Shown here: positions 1-8,828 of the stretch, in pieces | How positions within the stretch are numbered: the first letter of the stretch is position 1 | How the letters are laid out: each line of letters opens with the position of its first letter | Assembly (NCBI GenBank): GCA_011037195.1 | Contig: JAAEAF010014496.1 | Location: forward strand, 1 to 64,000 | Origin: Triatoma infestans | Lineage: Eukaryota; Arthropoda; Insecta; Hemiptera; Reduviidae | Direction of reading: 5' to 3' | DNA length: 64,000 nt | Translations under genes and position numbers: made by a program | The notes under the pieces: model-generated | The model's database searches: none | What the model was told of the DNA's origin: nothing | What the model saw: the letters and a program-made list of their open reading frames with translations, nothing else

Positions 1-670
1 TATAGCCTTTGGCAAATACATTGTTAATCTTCGATATCCTAACAGCTGTGCCAACATTTAGAGTTTTCTTGCTGCTGCTGCTCGTTTGTTTTAATAAAAT
101 ATTTTTCAATATACTTTTTTCATTTCCTTTATTAACTTCAACTGGTTTCATTTTAATTGCAGAGTGAATTGTATTATTGTATTCATCGACAATTGATGGT
201 AATATATTTAAATATTTATACGAACCATTGTAATGAAACTGTTTATAAATTCTCCCAGTTAATGATCTATTGAGTCGTTCCACTATTGATGCTTTAATCG
301 ATGAATAAGTACTATAATGATTTATGTTATGTTTTTTCATAAGCTGTTGAAATTTGGAATTATAAAATTCTAAACCCCGATCGGATTGAATATTTTTAGG
401 CACTCTTCCAGATTGTTGGAATATCTTGTTCATAGCATTGGTAACGTCATTAGCATTTTTTGCCTTCACTGGTACAGCCCAAGCATATTTGGAAAAACAA
501 TCAATTACAGTTAAAATGAAAGTATTGTTTTTATTATACTTTGCATACTGCTTAACATGTAGTAAATCGATTTGCCATAAGTCATCAATTCCTTTTAGTA
601 CAGTTTTTCTCCTTTTAAATCGAATTCTATCAGGTGCCATTAACTCATCAACTATTTCCTTTTTTATCGT
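1..670 (-). pseudogene. Polinton integrase, second copy, 3' end outside window
   Basis: Retroviral-type (rve, DDE) integrase of a Polinton, which would insert the element into host DNA. The minus strand shows a first catalytic Asp in WQIDLLHV, a second in the NIQSDRG segment (about 375-395) and a Glu in SIVERLNRS, so all three acidic positions are visible here. The plus-oriented copy at 2536-3405 has lost the second. The frame appears open to the window edge. Upstream (681-884) lies the end of the preceding small gene, closed by a stop just before the integrase ATG. Whether this copy is complete cannot be judged because its C-terminus is outside the window. Confidence 0.75.
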
Positions 671-680
671 AGACATGTTT

Positions 681-884
681 TCATGGATACTGAAGAAGGT
701 CTCTATGCATTTGTATTGTCACATTCATATGTTCAGGCCATTCACTTATTCTATTTCTAATCGTAGCAAATATCTGATGCAAAAGGTTCCTTACATTTTC
801 CACTCTTTTACTGTCATAATCGTTGATGTATTCTTGAAGATATGATTTAGTGACGACGTCTTCTTTAAGGATAAACTTTTCCAA
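681..884 (-). pseudogene. Tail of a Polinton hypothetical protein, inverted copy
   Basis: A 67-residue frame matching the C-terminal part of the hypothetical protein at 2168-2535 on the plus strand, including VENVRNLLHQIFATIRN and ISEWPEHMNVTIQM. Here the frame ends with a stop immediately before the integrase start. In the plus-oriented copy a 1-bp difference lets it read through. This copy lacks the 1-bp deletion that breaks its partner near 2356. The N-terminal half is absent because the inverted-repeat boundary cuts it. Function unknown. Confidence 0.6.
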
Positions 885-898
885 ATATTCTTATATAA

Positions 899-1288
899 TA
901 ATATAATAGTCCACAAGATGTTAAACCTAATTCTGTAATAGTGTTTGATGATTGTAGTTTAGATAGTCAAAATGTGATTAGTGAATTCTTCACCAGAAGT
1001 AGACATCAAAATGTAGATACAATCTACCTAATACAAACCTATGCATACGTCAAGAAACATATGCTGCGCGATAATACAAATGTAATCATCGCCTTTAAAA
1101 TGGATGATTTAAACTTGAAACACATTTATGATGATCATGTTAACGTGGATATGAGTTGGAACAAATTTAGAGAGCTATGCAGTCTGTGTTGGGATGATAA
1201 ATATGGGTTTTTAGAGATTGATAAGGATAAACCGTTAAATAATGGAAGATATCGTAAAAGCTTTGACATGTATATTGTGGACATTTAG
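899..1288 (+). pseudogene. Polinton packaging ATPase (FtsK/HerA type), C-terminal part only
   Basis: This would be the ATPase that pumps DNA into the Polinton particle. The visible segment begins just before a Walker B-like strand (SVIVFDD, about 932-952). It continues through conserved-looking C-terminal blocks: FTRSRHQNVDTIYL, MLRDNTNVIIAFK, IYDDHVNVDMSW and GRYRKSFDMYI. The Walker A loop and everything upstream are missing because the inverted-repeat arm ending at 893 replaces that part of the gene. It therefore cannot be functional as it stands. The assignment rests on family resemblance recalled by eye and on position next to integrase and DUF8207 genes, which is usual for these elements. 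Confidence 0.75.
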
Positions 1289-1308
1289 ATTTCTCCGTAG
1301 TTTCAAGA

Positions 1309-2137
1309 TGGAACGCGCAGTGAAAACAAGAAATATTGTAAAAGCTGTTAAATCGTTAAAACGCAAATATAAAGCTTTAAAACATCAAGAACAAGAACAA
1401 GAGAGCTGATTAAAAAACAATTGAAGCCAGTTATAGAACCTTTAGAAGAAATAAGTAGACATGCTAGGAAAAAACCTAAAATAGATGATTATAAGGATGG
1501 TAGCATAATTAAACAAGAAGAAGAAGAAGACGAGGATGGTAGCATAAGTAAACAAGAAGAAGAATTAGAAGATGATGAAGAGGAGGAAGATTATGAAATG
1601 GTAAAATCTTCTATAAATTTAAAGCAACCAGAACGTGATTTACAATATGGTATAAAATTTACTCATTCTGGAGGAAAAATGACAATAGGTAATAAAGAAA
1701 TTTCCATAAATACTAATAATGATTTCATTATTGATAAACATAGATTTAAGGGAACAAAGGGGTTATATGAATTACTGTTTAAAACAAACCACAAACATTA
1801 TAACGATGGCGATTTAAAATCATACAAAGAAATTCTGTTATTATCAAACGCTCATAGAAGACATTATAGTGAAGAGAAACCAATCAATGCTAATCGAGGG
1901 ATAAAATATAATTTAATCATATCAAAATTGTTTCCCTCCTCAGTAACACCTAGCAAAAAAGGCTATGGATTCATGAAAAATGATGATGTAGTCTACGAAT
2001 ACTACAACGATCCTAATGAATTGGTGGACAGATTAAAATTATGTCTTGCCTCGGAACAAAGTGGAAATAATAGTTTAGGAAATAAAATAATGTCAATTAT
2101 AAGTGAGCTGCTGAAGGAAGATGGTTACATCAGTTAA
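1309..2137 (+). pseudogene. DUF8207-like Polinton protein, frameshifted near its N-terminus
   Basis: A short first frame starts at ATG 1309 (lysine-rich, MERAVKTRNIVKAVKSLK...) and stops near 1407. The main frame of about 238 residues follows from about 1410 in another phase, so one frameshift near 1405 separates them. The main part has an acidic, glutamate-rich low-complexity segment (about 1510-1600), with a tandem GSI-KQEEE-type repeat. After it comes a globular part with YGIKFTHSGGKMTIGNKEI and FKGTKGLYELLF, which resembles the DUF8207 family often seen in insect Polintons. Molecular function is unknown. It lies between the ATPase remnant and the integrase. Confidence 0.65.
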
Positions 2138-2167
2138 GTGGAAGAGTGCAAATATGCAACAGAGGAC

Positions 2168-2535
2168 ATGTCCATCGATAAATTTGGAAGATCTTCAGAA
2201 ATACATCATCATCAAGATTTGTATGATATTTATAATATTGACAATGATATATATGTAGACTTCAAACATAAAACAATAACAGGAGTTAATACGCCTAAAA
2301 AAGGATTAGACGTTGTGAATAAAGAATATTTGGAAAAGTTTATTCTTAAAGAAGATTCGTCACTAAATCATATCTTCAAGAATACATCAACGATTATGAC
2401 AGTAAAAGAGTGGAAAATGTAAGGAACCTTTTGCATCAGATATTTGCTACGATTAGAAATAAAATAAGTGAATGGCCTGAACATATGAATGTGACTATTC
2501 AAATGCTTAGAGACCTTCTTCAGATCCATGAAAAC
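2168..2535 (+). pseudogene. Hypothetical Polinton protein, frameshifted, abutting integrase
   Basis: The first in-frame ATG is at 2168. The protein has a segment DFKHKTITGVNTPKKGLDVVNKEYL (about 2260-2330) of the type found in short Polinton proteins ahead of the integrase. Compared with the inverted copy, one base is missing near 2356, so the original frame is left. The C-terminal part continues in another phase (2410 onward, VRNLLHQIFATIRN). A second 1-bp difference near 2524 makes this phase run directly into the integrase frame without a stop. Function not known. Coordinates of the true start and stop are uncertain. Confidence 0.5.
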
Positions 2536-3206
2536 ATGTCTACGATAAAAAAGGAAATAGTTGATGAGTTAATGGCACCTGCTAGAATTCGATTTAAAAG
2601 GAGAAAAACTGTACTAAAAGGAATTGATGACTTATGGCAAATCGATTTACTACATGTTAAGCAGTATGCAAAGTATAATAAAAACAATACTTTCATTTCA
2701 ACCGTAATTGATTGTTTTTCCAAATATGCTTGGGCTGTACCAGTGAAGACAAAAAATGCTAATGATGTTACCAATGCTATGAACAAGATATTCCAACAAT
2801 CTGGAAGAGTGCCTAAAAATATTCAATCCGCGGGGTTTAGAATTTTATAATTCCAAATTTCAACAGCTTATGAAAAAACATAACATAAATCATTATAGTA
2901 CTTATTCATCTATAAAAGTATCAATAGTGGAACGATTCAATAGATCATTACTTGGTAGAATTTATAAACAGTTTAAATATATTGGTTCGTATAAATATTT
3001 AAATATATTACCAACAATTGTCGATGAATACAATAATACAATTCACTCTGCAATTAAAATGAAACCAGTTGAAGTTAATAAAGGAAATGAAAAAAGTATA
3101 TTGAAAAATATTTTATTAAAACAAACGAGCAGCAGCAGCAAGAAAACTCTAAATGTTGGCACAGCTGTTGGATATCGAAGATTAAAAATGTATTTGCCAA
3201 AGGTTA
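2321..3206 (+). repeat. Right arm of the integrase inverted repeat
   Basis: Reverse complement of 1-893, with about 886 bp aligned inside the window. The arms are similar enough to imply a fairly recent duplication or gene conversion. This arm sits in the correct gene order (small protein, then integrase); the left arm interrupts the ATPase. The left arm therefore looks like the inserted one. Confidence 0.9.
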
Positions 3207-3405
3207 TACGGCTAATTGGTCTACGGAAATTTTTTACATTTATACTGTGCATAATACAGAACCAACTACTTACACTTTACAAGATGAAAATAACCAAATT
3301 ATTCAAGATAAATGGTAAGAATTATCTCCTGTGAAACATGATAAAGTCTATTTAATTGAAAAAATACTGCAAAGAAAACATGATAAAGTGTTGGTAAAGT
3401 ATTAA
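2536..3405 (+). pseudogene. Polinton DDE integrase with C-terminal chromo-like segment, broken
   Basis: Starts at ATG 2536 (MSTIKKEIVDEL). The first catalytic Asp is in DDLWQIDLLHV (about 2626-2655). A 2-bp deletion near 2830 removes the second catalytic Asp codon and shifts the frame, giving a stop at 2850. The glutamate block SIVERFNRS follows in another frame (2870-3334). The C-terminus (about 3200-3405), in yet another phase, has KILQRKHDKVLVKY, like the chromodomain-type tail of Polinton integrases. With at least two frame breaks and a lost active-site residue this copy is dead. It is followed by a minus-strand small gene. Confidence 0.85.
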
Positions 3406-3588
3406 GGAATGAACAGTAAAGGATGGATCAAAAAACAAGACATGGTATAGTGAAAAAAAACATTTATTGTTGTATTTCATGTAATACATTACTATGTTTG
3501 TTAATATCTATATCAACACAATTATCATTTTCAGTATTATGTACTTCATCTGTAAAATACATAGTATTTTCCAATGTTATTATTAGCA

Positions 3589-3942
3589 TTAAGTTATGTA
3601 ATAATTGTTAATTATCCAAGCATTATGTATAATTGACATTATTTGGTTTTTATTTAAATATATTTCTTTAATTATCACATCTGGTGTTGTTGTTGTTATT
3701 GTTTCCTTAAATGTTAACACTTTTCCCTTTATATGCGTAAGATACATGGAGAGGTTGCTGTCTTCCATAAGCATCGTCACATCTGCATTTATATTTTTCG
3801 TCCCCCCAAAATATGAAACTATCTCACCAAATTTCTGCTGTAGATGATGCCAATGAACGAGTGCTAAATTGATTCCAATACGTCTCTTTACTATTTGCAC
3901 CACAACGTTATAATTATCACCATTATGTTTTGTTAGCCCCAC
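3589..3942 (-). CDS. Hypothetical Polinton protein on the opposite strand
   Basis: An uninterrupted frame of 117 residues, the only one in the Polinton block running against its neighbours. It starts at ATG 3942, has no recognisable catalytic motif, and contains VKRRIGINLALVHWHHLQQKFGEIVSYF followed by a beta-rich, threonine-rich C-terminus (KETITTTTPDVI). Its start faces the PLA2/protease block across about 140 bp, so a divergent promoter region could lie at 3943-4133. Small opposite-strand genes at this place occur in other insect Polintons to my knowledge, but I do not know a function. It overlaps a plus-strand open frame that looks like its shadow. Confidence 0.5.
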   Translation of the reverse strand: MGLTKHNGDNYNVVVQIVKRRIGINLALVHWHHLQQKFGEIVSYFGGTKNINADVTMLMEDSNLSMYLTHIKGKVLTFKETITTTTPDVIIKEIYLNKNQIMSIIHNAWIINNYYIT

Positions 3943-4133
3943 TAACAGTTTGAAACTTCTTTTAAACTGTAAAAGAGATGTGGAATAATGAAGAGCGTCA
4001 CTAATGTTTATTGTATAATGTTTTCAATCAGACTGATTAAAAAAATGATTTGGTGATCAACTAGTTCAGTAAGATACAGCCAGTGGGGAGTGAGGGATGT
4101 TGGTCTAAATTCAATCTACAATTAGATGATGAA

Positions 4134-4454
4134 ATGCTGACAAGTGTCAGTATGGCTAGAGTAGTTGGAAGAGGTGTTATCGACTCTGCTATCAATAAAC
4201 TTCCTTTTGAATTACATCTCCCTGGTTATAGATTTTGCGGCCCTGGAACTAAATTACAACAAAGAATAAATCAAAGTGGTATAAATCCATTAGATGATGC
4301 TTGTAAAGCTCATGATATTGCATATTCACAACATAAAAATTTAGAAGCAAGACATAAAGCCGATCAAATATTGGAACAAGAAGCTTGGAAAAGACTCCTA
4401 GCTAAAGATTCTTCGCTCGCAGAGAAAACAGTGCATTGTTGGTGGGAAATATAA
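4134..4454 (+). pseudogene. Polinton minor-capsid protein, phospholipase A2-like domain part
   Basis: Contains PGYRFCGPGTKL (calcium-loop-like GPG) and, about 24 residues on, DDACKAHDIAYS with the His-Asp pair of secreted and parvoviral VP1-type PLA2 domains. Such domains are associated with membrane breaching by capsids. The first in-frame ATG is 4134; the frame is open upstream to a GTG at 4083, so the start is uncertain. The frame ends at 4454 in a different phase from the next gene, which overlaps from 4436. The sequence character suggests PLA2 and the following basic/hydrophobic minor-capsid segment were one protein, split here by a frameshift near 4435. Whether the domain was enzymatically active is unknown. 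Confidence 0.7.
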
Positions 4455-5272
4455 TGAAAGCTAAAGTTAAATATGGAGCTGGCAAAAAGCGACATCGTCC
4501 TTCATTTAATCAATTATTAAAAGCAGCAGCAGTTGGAAAAAAGAATAATAGCGGTGATGTGTTGAAATCGGTTAAATGTGCTTTGAAAAAAGCTAAAGAT
4601 TACCTAAAATCAAAACCAAATAATATTAAAGCACCAAGAGTTATTCCATTGAGGAAGAAACCATGGGTAGGAGGCCTACTACCGCTAATTCCAATACTTG
4701 CAGGCCTGTCGGCGTTAGGTTCATTGGCTGGAGGTGCAGCAACCATAGTGAGAACAGTAAAAGACAGATCAAGCGAAAAAAACTCTTCAAGAACAAAAAA
4801 GACACAATATGGTTATGGAAGGACAGAAGGTTGGGCAAGGACTCTACCTGAAACCGTATGGAAAAGGTTTAGGCCTTTATCTAAAACCTTACAACAGAAA
4901 TTAAATCTACCCAATCGTGCACTTACAAATTATGATATAACTAAGGTTGCCAACAAATATTTACCACATTTCCGAGGCGTATTCATGAGAGATAATCTAC
5001 CATCACGTCCTAGGACTCAAGAACAAGGTATAATCAATTTGGATTCTTCAAAGAATACTGGTACTCATTGGACAGCATATTCTAAAAAGGGAAATAAAGT
5101 GTTCTATTTTGATAGTTTTGGTAATTTAAAACCGCCTAAAGAATTGTTAAAGTATTTAAAACAGTGTGACATCTATTATAATAGAGAACGCTATCAAAAG
5201 CGAAACCCTTGGAACTGTGGACATTTATCTTTACAGTTCTTGATGAGAGAGCAAGCGGCAAACAATGTCTAG
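4436..5272 (+). CDS. Minor capsid/core segment joined to adenain-like cysteine protease
   Basis: 278 residues. The N-terminal third is basic (KAKVKYGAGKKRHRPSF, repeated Lys/Arg) and leads into a hydrophobic glycine/leucine stretch (WVGGLLPLIPILAGLSALG, about 4660-4720), like the small core or membrane-active proteins of adenoviruses and adintoviruses. From about 4900 the protein matches the adenovirus-type processing protease of Polintons: FRGVFMRD, then GTHWTAYS with the catalytic His, YFDSFGNL with the Asp, and NPWNCGHLSLQFL with the Cys. All three active-site residues are visible, so the protease part may be intact. In relatives the two parts may be separate genes. It overlaps the penton-like gene by 8 bp. 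Confidence 0.8.
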   Translation: MLVGNIMKAKVKYGAGKKRHRPSFNQLLKAAAVGKKNNSGDVLKSVKCALKKAKDYLKSKPNNIKAPRVIPLRKKPWVGGLLPLIPILAGLSALGSLAGGAATIVRTVKDRSSEKNSSRTKKTQYGYGRTEGWARTLPETVWKRFRPLSKTLQQKLNLPNRALTNYDITKVANKYLPHFRGVFMRDNLPSRPRTQEQGIINLDSSKNTGTHWTAYSKKGNKVFYFDSFGNLKPPKELLKYLKQCDIYYNRERYQKRNPWNCGHLSLQFLMREQAANNV

Positions 5273-5969
5273 CTATTCTTTTCTTCTATCTGGTGTTGAT
5301 TCTGTATTGCATGCATCCATATTTCCACCTTTGGAATTGGCTGCAAATAGAAATTATAGTGTTGGACTATTACGATTAGAAACGTACAATTCAATACCAA
5401 ATGTGGAGGCTGGAGTGAACAATAAATTCCATTTCAATTTCAATAATAAATCATATGTAATAGAAATACCAACTGGTACGTATGAAATTGGTGCTATTGA
5501 AAGATATCTTAGATCGCTGTTGTCGAACAAAAATAAGTCGCTTGTGTTGCATTTAACGCCAAATCACAATACGTTAAAGACTTTGCTTAAAACAACATTT
5601 GAAGTGGATTTTTCACAACCCCACAGTATTGGGCCACTATTGGGGTTCAATAAAGTGATTTTACCACCGAACAAAACACACATCTCCAACAATATTATAG
5701 ATATAAATCCGGTGAATGCGATCAGTGTTGAGTGTAACATTGTAAGTGGATCATATAATAATGGAAACCCAAGTCACAGTTTACACACATTTTCACCATT
5801 AGTGGCAGCAGGTTATAAAATAGTGGAAACTCCATCACCAGTTATTTACCTACCCATTAATACAAATTATATCGACAATATCAGTGTAAGATTGGTAGAT
5901 CAAGCCGGACGTTTGATATCCTTCAGAAAGGAAAGAATTACAATTTGTCTACATATAAAGGAAGGATAA
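5265..5969 (+). CDS. Penton-like (single jelly-roll) minor capsid protein
   Basis: An uninterrupted 234-residue frame from ATG 5265 to TAA 5967-5969. It lies between the protease and the major capsid gene, the usual position of the Polinton penton protein. Beta-strand-rich composition and the segments VGLLRLETYNSIPNV and IEIPTGTYEIGAIERYL match what I remember of Polinton penton homologues. This would occupy the five-fold vertices of an icosahedral particle. There are no frame breaks, so this is one of the best-preserved genes of the element. The ATG overlaps the protease end by 8 bp, and the stop overlaps the next ATG by one base (TAATG). Confidence 0.75.
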   Translation: MSSYSFLLSGVDSVLHASIFPPLELAANRNYSVGLLRLETYNSIPNVEAGVNNKFHFNFNNKSYVIEIPTGTYEIGAIERYLRSLLSNKNKSLVLHLTPNHNTLKTLLKTTFEVDFSQPHSIGPLLGFNKVILPPNKTHISNNIIDINPVNAISVECNIVSGSYNNGNPSHSLHTFSPLVAAGYKIVETPSPVIYLPINTNYIDNISVRLVDQAGRLISFRKERITICLHIKEG

Positions 5970-6169
5970 TGGGTATTGATTTTAACAACATTTTTTCTTC
6001 TTCTTTGGGCAATAATTGTATACTTAAAGCAAAACAAGGAAAAAGTAACATCAGTGCTAAAGCAGAAAGTGAACAACAACGACGTAGACCTTTATCAATA
6101 AGCAACGACCAGTTTTTAAAATCGATAGGATACAAAGTGCACAGATATGGATCACATATTAAACATTAA
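5969..6169 (+). CDS. Small basic Polinton protein
   Basis: 66 residues from ATG 5969, which overlaps the preceding stop by one base. It is lysine/arginine-rich in the middle (SEQQRRRPLS) and ends NDQFLKSIGYKVHRYGS. Small proteins with a final FL-S-G motif sit at this place in other insect Polintons as far as I recall. Function unknown. It overlaps the start of the capsid gene (ATG 6147) by 23 bp. Confidence 0.5.
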   Translation: MGIDFNNIFSSSLGNNCILKAKQGKSNISAKAESEQQRRRPLSISNDQFLKSIGYKVHRYGSHIKH

Positions 6170-7370
6170 TCAAGAGGTTACTTTCAACGACAATATTGAA
6201 AGCTATCAATATCATTCGTACACGCCATTTAACTCATCAGGCCTATCAAATAATAATGAAATTTTGCATCACCATGTTCCAAACTGATGTGTACACATTA
6301 CCAAGTGAAAGTTATCTGTTCATCGAAGGCAAGTTGGAGAAAGGCGAAGCTGAAAATGCTACTTATGCCAAACTAATAAACAATGCTTTTGCATTTCTAT
6401 TTGATGAAATTAGATTTGAAATTAATTCAGTGGAAGTTGATAGTGTTAGAAATGTTGGTATTGCTAGCACATTGAAAACATATGCATGCTTTTCCCCTCT
6501 CAAATTAGAGCTTTGGAAAATGCTGGAATTGTTGACCCAAATGAGGCTAACACATCAACTATAGTTAATGCAGACCAGCGTTTCAACGTTTGTCTACCAC
6601 TTATATATTTATTAAATTTCTTTGAAGATTATAAGAAAATATTGGTAAATGTGAAACAAGAATTAATATTAAAAAGATCTAGAAGTGATTTGGATGCCCT
6701 TGCTGGTGATGCACAAACGGCTAAGGATTGTACTATTACATTGGAGAAAGTTGTTTGGAATATTCCACATATTAAGCTATCAGACCAGGCGAAACTACAT
6801 ATTTATAAGATTATCGAGAGTGGTAAGCCGATACCGCTAGCTTTTAGATCCTTAGAATTACATGAATATCCGAATTTACCTACAACTAATAAAATCATTT
6901 GGCATGTGAAAACATCATATCAATTAAACAAACCAAGATATGTGATTTTAGCCTTTCAAACCGATAGAAAAGATAATATGGCACAGAACAAATCTATTTT
7001 CGATCCTGCTGATCTACGAAACGTTAAACTTTATTTGAACGATTACAAGTATCCCTACAATGATTTTCAGTTAAATTTTGAAGAGGGTAAAATTTCACCA
7101 TTATTTGAAGAATATGTTAGATTTCGTCAAGAATACTATGGAATGACAAGAATCGAGTCGTTATTTGACAGAAAAGGATTTGCTCAAACACCCTTTGTGG
7201 TAATTAATTGTGCAAGACAGCCGGATAGGTTAAATACATCTGTAGTTGACATTCACATACACATTGAAACTAATAGACCAATTCCACAAAAAACAAATGC
7301 TTTTTGTTTAATAATTCATGATACGCTTATGGAATATACACCATTGAATGGTTTAGTACGTAGATATTAG
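6147..7370 (+). pseudogene. Polinton major capsid protein (double jelly-roll), two frameshifts
   Basis: The hexon-like protein that would build the shell. It begins at ATG 6147 (MDHILNINQEVTF). The first frame stops at 6285-6287. The coding signal continues in a second phase from about 6250 (DVYTLPSESYLFIEGKL) and in a third from about 6486 to the stop at 7370. Conserved-looking blocks in the last part include NFFEDYKKILVN, KNDCTITLE-like KDCTITLEKVVWNIPHI, NVKLYLNDYKYPYND and the C-terminal AFCLIIHDTLMEY. With two frame breaks in the N-terminal third the gene is inactive, although the C-terminal 290 residues are open. The final codons are tandemly duplicated downstream. Confidence 0.8.
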
Positions 7371-7660
7371 TAAAATGTATTTAAAATAGCTAGAAAGTAA
7401 TGTATATGAATATAAAGAAATGTATAAATTATAATTGTTTTTTTGCTATATTAAAATATTATTTTATCATAATGTGTTATTTCTATAAGATATAATAAAT
7501 TATGAGAAATGTATAAATTATAATTGTTTTACGTAGATATTAGTAAAATGTATTTAAAATAGCTAGAAAGTAATGTAAATAAATATAAAGAAATATATAA
7601 ATTATAATTGTTTTTTACTATATTAAAGTATTATTTTATAAGATCTAATAAATTATGATT
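7358..7660 (+). repeat. Tandem duplication including the capsid stop codon
   Basis: The segment starting ACGTAGATATTAGTAAAATG at 7358 recurs at 7531, a period of 173 bp. Both copies carry AGCTAGAAAGTAATGTA and TATAAATTATAATTGTTTT. The first copy includes the last codons and stop of the capsid gene. The second copy is slightly shorter and diverged. Confidence 0.85.
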
Positions 7661-7926
7661 CATCCTAAAATGAGTTGGTTTTTGTTATCTGTTTATAATT
7701 TTATAACACACACCGGATATTCTTATCGCAACGTATATGATTCACTCTATTTTCTTTTTATCAAGCCGACAAAGGCAGTATACCGGATATTCTATTGCGT
7801 AAGTATATGACTAACTCTATTACTCATCTTTGTTAAGATTGACGTTATCTTATTATGTGTTAAAATTATTTCAATAAATTTTTTAATCTTATTTTTAAAA
7901 TAAAAAATTATTATTTTTTTTTTAGA

Positions 7927-7927
7927 A

Positions 7928-7972
<45 letters not shown>
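7927..7972. repeat. (TTA)n microsatellite
   Basis: About 15 uninterrupted ATT/TTA triplets inside the non-coding Polinton spacer. Confidence 0.95.
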
Positions 7973-7973
<1 letters not shown>

Positions 7974-8361
7974 GAAATGTGTGTACTACTAATGGTGTTA
8001 AAATTATTTCAATAAATTCATAATCTTATTTTTTTAAATATAAAATTATTATAATGATTAATTCTTTTTATCAGACAAAAGCGGTATTTAGAAACACACC
8101 TTATCGCAACAGTATATGATTCACTCTACTGCTATTTCTAACAAGTCATACTTTATCTTATTATTTTATATTTTCACAGGATTTTATATTTTATCTTATT
8201 ACAGGATATGATTCACTCTAATGCTATTTCTAACAAGTCGACTTTATCTTGTTTATTATTTTATATTTTATCTACACACAGGATGTACTCCGCTTTGAAT
8301 TGACCGCCTTTTATCTTAGTATGTGTTAAAATTATTTCAATAAAATTTATAATCTTATTTT

Positions 8362-8364
<3 letters not shown>

Positions 8365-8392
<28 letters not shown>
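8365..8392. repeat. (AC)n microsatellite
   Basis: About 14 AC dinucleotides directly before the promoter region of the polymerase side. Confidence 0.95.
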
Positions 8393-8475
8393 CGAATGTT
8401 CATCGTTTATTACTTAGCTTTGTATTTCTAACAAGTGGGTGTTTTGTTTAAGTGGTGGGGACCTCATTTAAACAG

Positions 8476-8536
8476 TATAAATAGTGGAGTAATGTACATT
8501 ACAACTCCAGCTTTGTTCGTCTTCACAACAATCAGG
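8476..8536 (+). promoter_or_regulatory. Putative TATA promoter and non-coding first exon
   Basis: TATAAATAG at 8476-8484 is followed about 55 bp later by ACAATCAG and a consensus splice donor (GGTAAGT, intron starting at 8537). A good acceptor (ACATTTCAG) ends at 8958, nine bases before the ATG at 8967. The simplest reading is a TATA promoter with a short 5' exon spliced to the small gene at 8967. Inferred from sequence only. Confidence 0.5.
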
Positions 8537-8556
8537 GTAAGTTTAATTTCTATTTT

Positions 8557-8736
8557 TTCAAATCCAATTAAGTCCTATGTCTTGGAGGAGACCCTCTGAT
8601 TCTCTTCGGAGCTCAGAGGAACCGACTAGTTAGCTAGTCTTCTCAAATCCAATTAAGTCCTCGCACCATGCCTATGTGTAAGTGGCTAGGAGGAGACCCT
8701 CTGATTCTCTTCGGAGCTCAGGGGAACCGACTAGTT
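8557..8736 (+). repeat. Tandem direct repeat with C(UUCG)G hairpins
   Basis: Two copies (8557-8633 and 8641-8736) share TCAAATCCAATTAAGTCC and GGAGACCCTCTGATTCTC and end ACCGACTAGTT. Copy two has a 25-bp insertion. Each holds a hairpin: CCTCTGA pairs with TCAGAGG around an inner CTC-TTCG-GAG stem with a UUCG tetraloop (8593-8619 and 8698-8724). In copy two the right stem reads TCAGGGG, which keeps the pairing as a G-U wobble in RNA. It lies inside the predicted intron 8537-8958. Confidence 0.8.
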
Positions 8737-8828
8737 CGCTATCCAGAAGTGGGTATTTTGACAAACGTGTAAGCTAGAGCGCTCGGCAAAGTTCCAATAA
8801 GCCTCGATAAAACGCTGCACAAGTAGGA

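Larger units (their letters stand above)
1..893 (-). repeat. Left arm of a large inverted repeat (Polinton integrase region)
   Basis: Positions 1-893 read, as reverse complement, almost the same as 2321-3206, for example the CAG-rich serine stretch and the GTTGGCACAGCTGT segment near both outer ends. The arm runs off the left window edge, so its full length is unknown. The two arms differ by scattered substitutions and a few 1-2 bp indels. The 1.43-kb spacer holds the ATPase remnant and the DUF8207-like gene. The inner end of this arm cuts into the ATPase gene. Confidence 0.9.
7661..8460. other. AT-rich non-coding stretch with repeated short segments
   Basis: No coding signal. It holds three loosely similar copies of a segment TATATGATTCACTCTA-TATTTCTAACAAGTC (near 7735, 8113 and 8203), two copies of TTAAAATTATTTCAATAAA with flanks (7860, 7996, also 8327), a TTA microsatellite (about 7927-7972) and an AC run (8365-8392). 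In gene order it lies between the capsid gene and the polymerase promoter, so it may be the boundary of the two transcription units. Confidence 0.7.

Noticed and set aside
426..845. Long plus-strand open frame over the left integrase arm, and a similar minus-strand one at 2520-2786
   Set aside because: Both are antisense to the integrase reading frame and mirror each other through the inverted repeat; the integrase motifs explain the region.
8593..8724. Rho-independent terminators or an snRNA gene
   Set aside because: Hairpins resemble bacterial terminators, but there is no T run and the context is a eukaryotic element; no Sm site or snRNA promoter element is seen.
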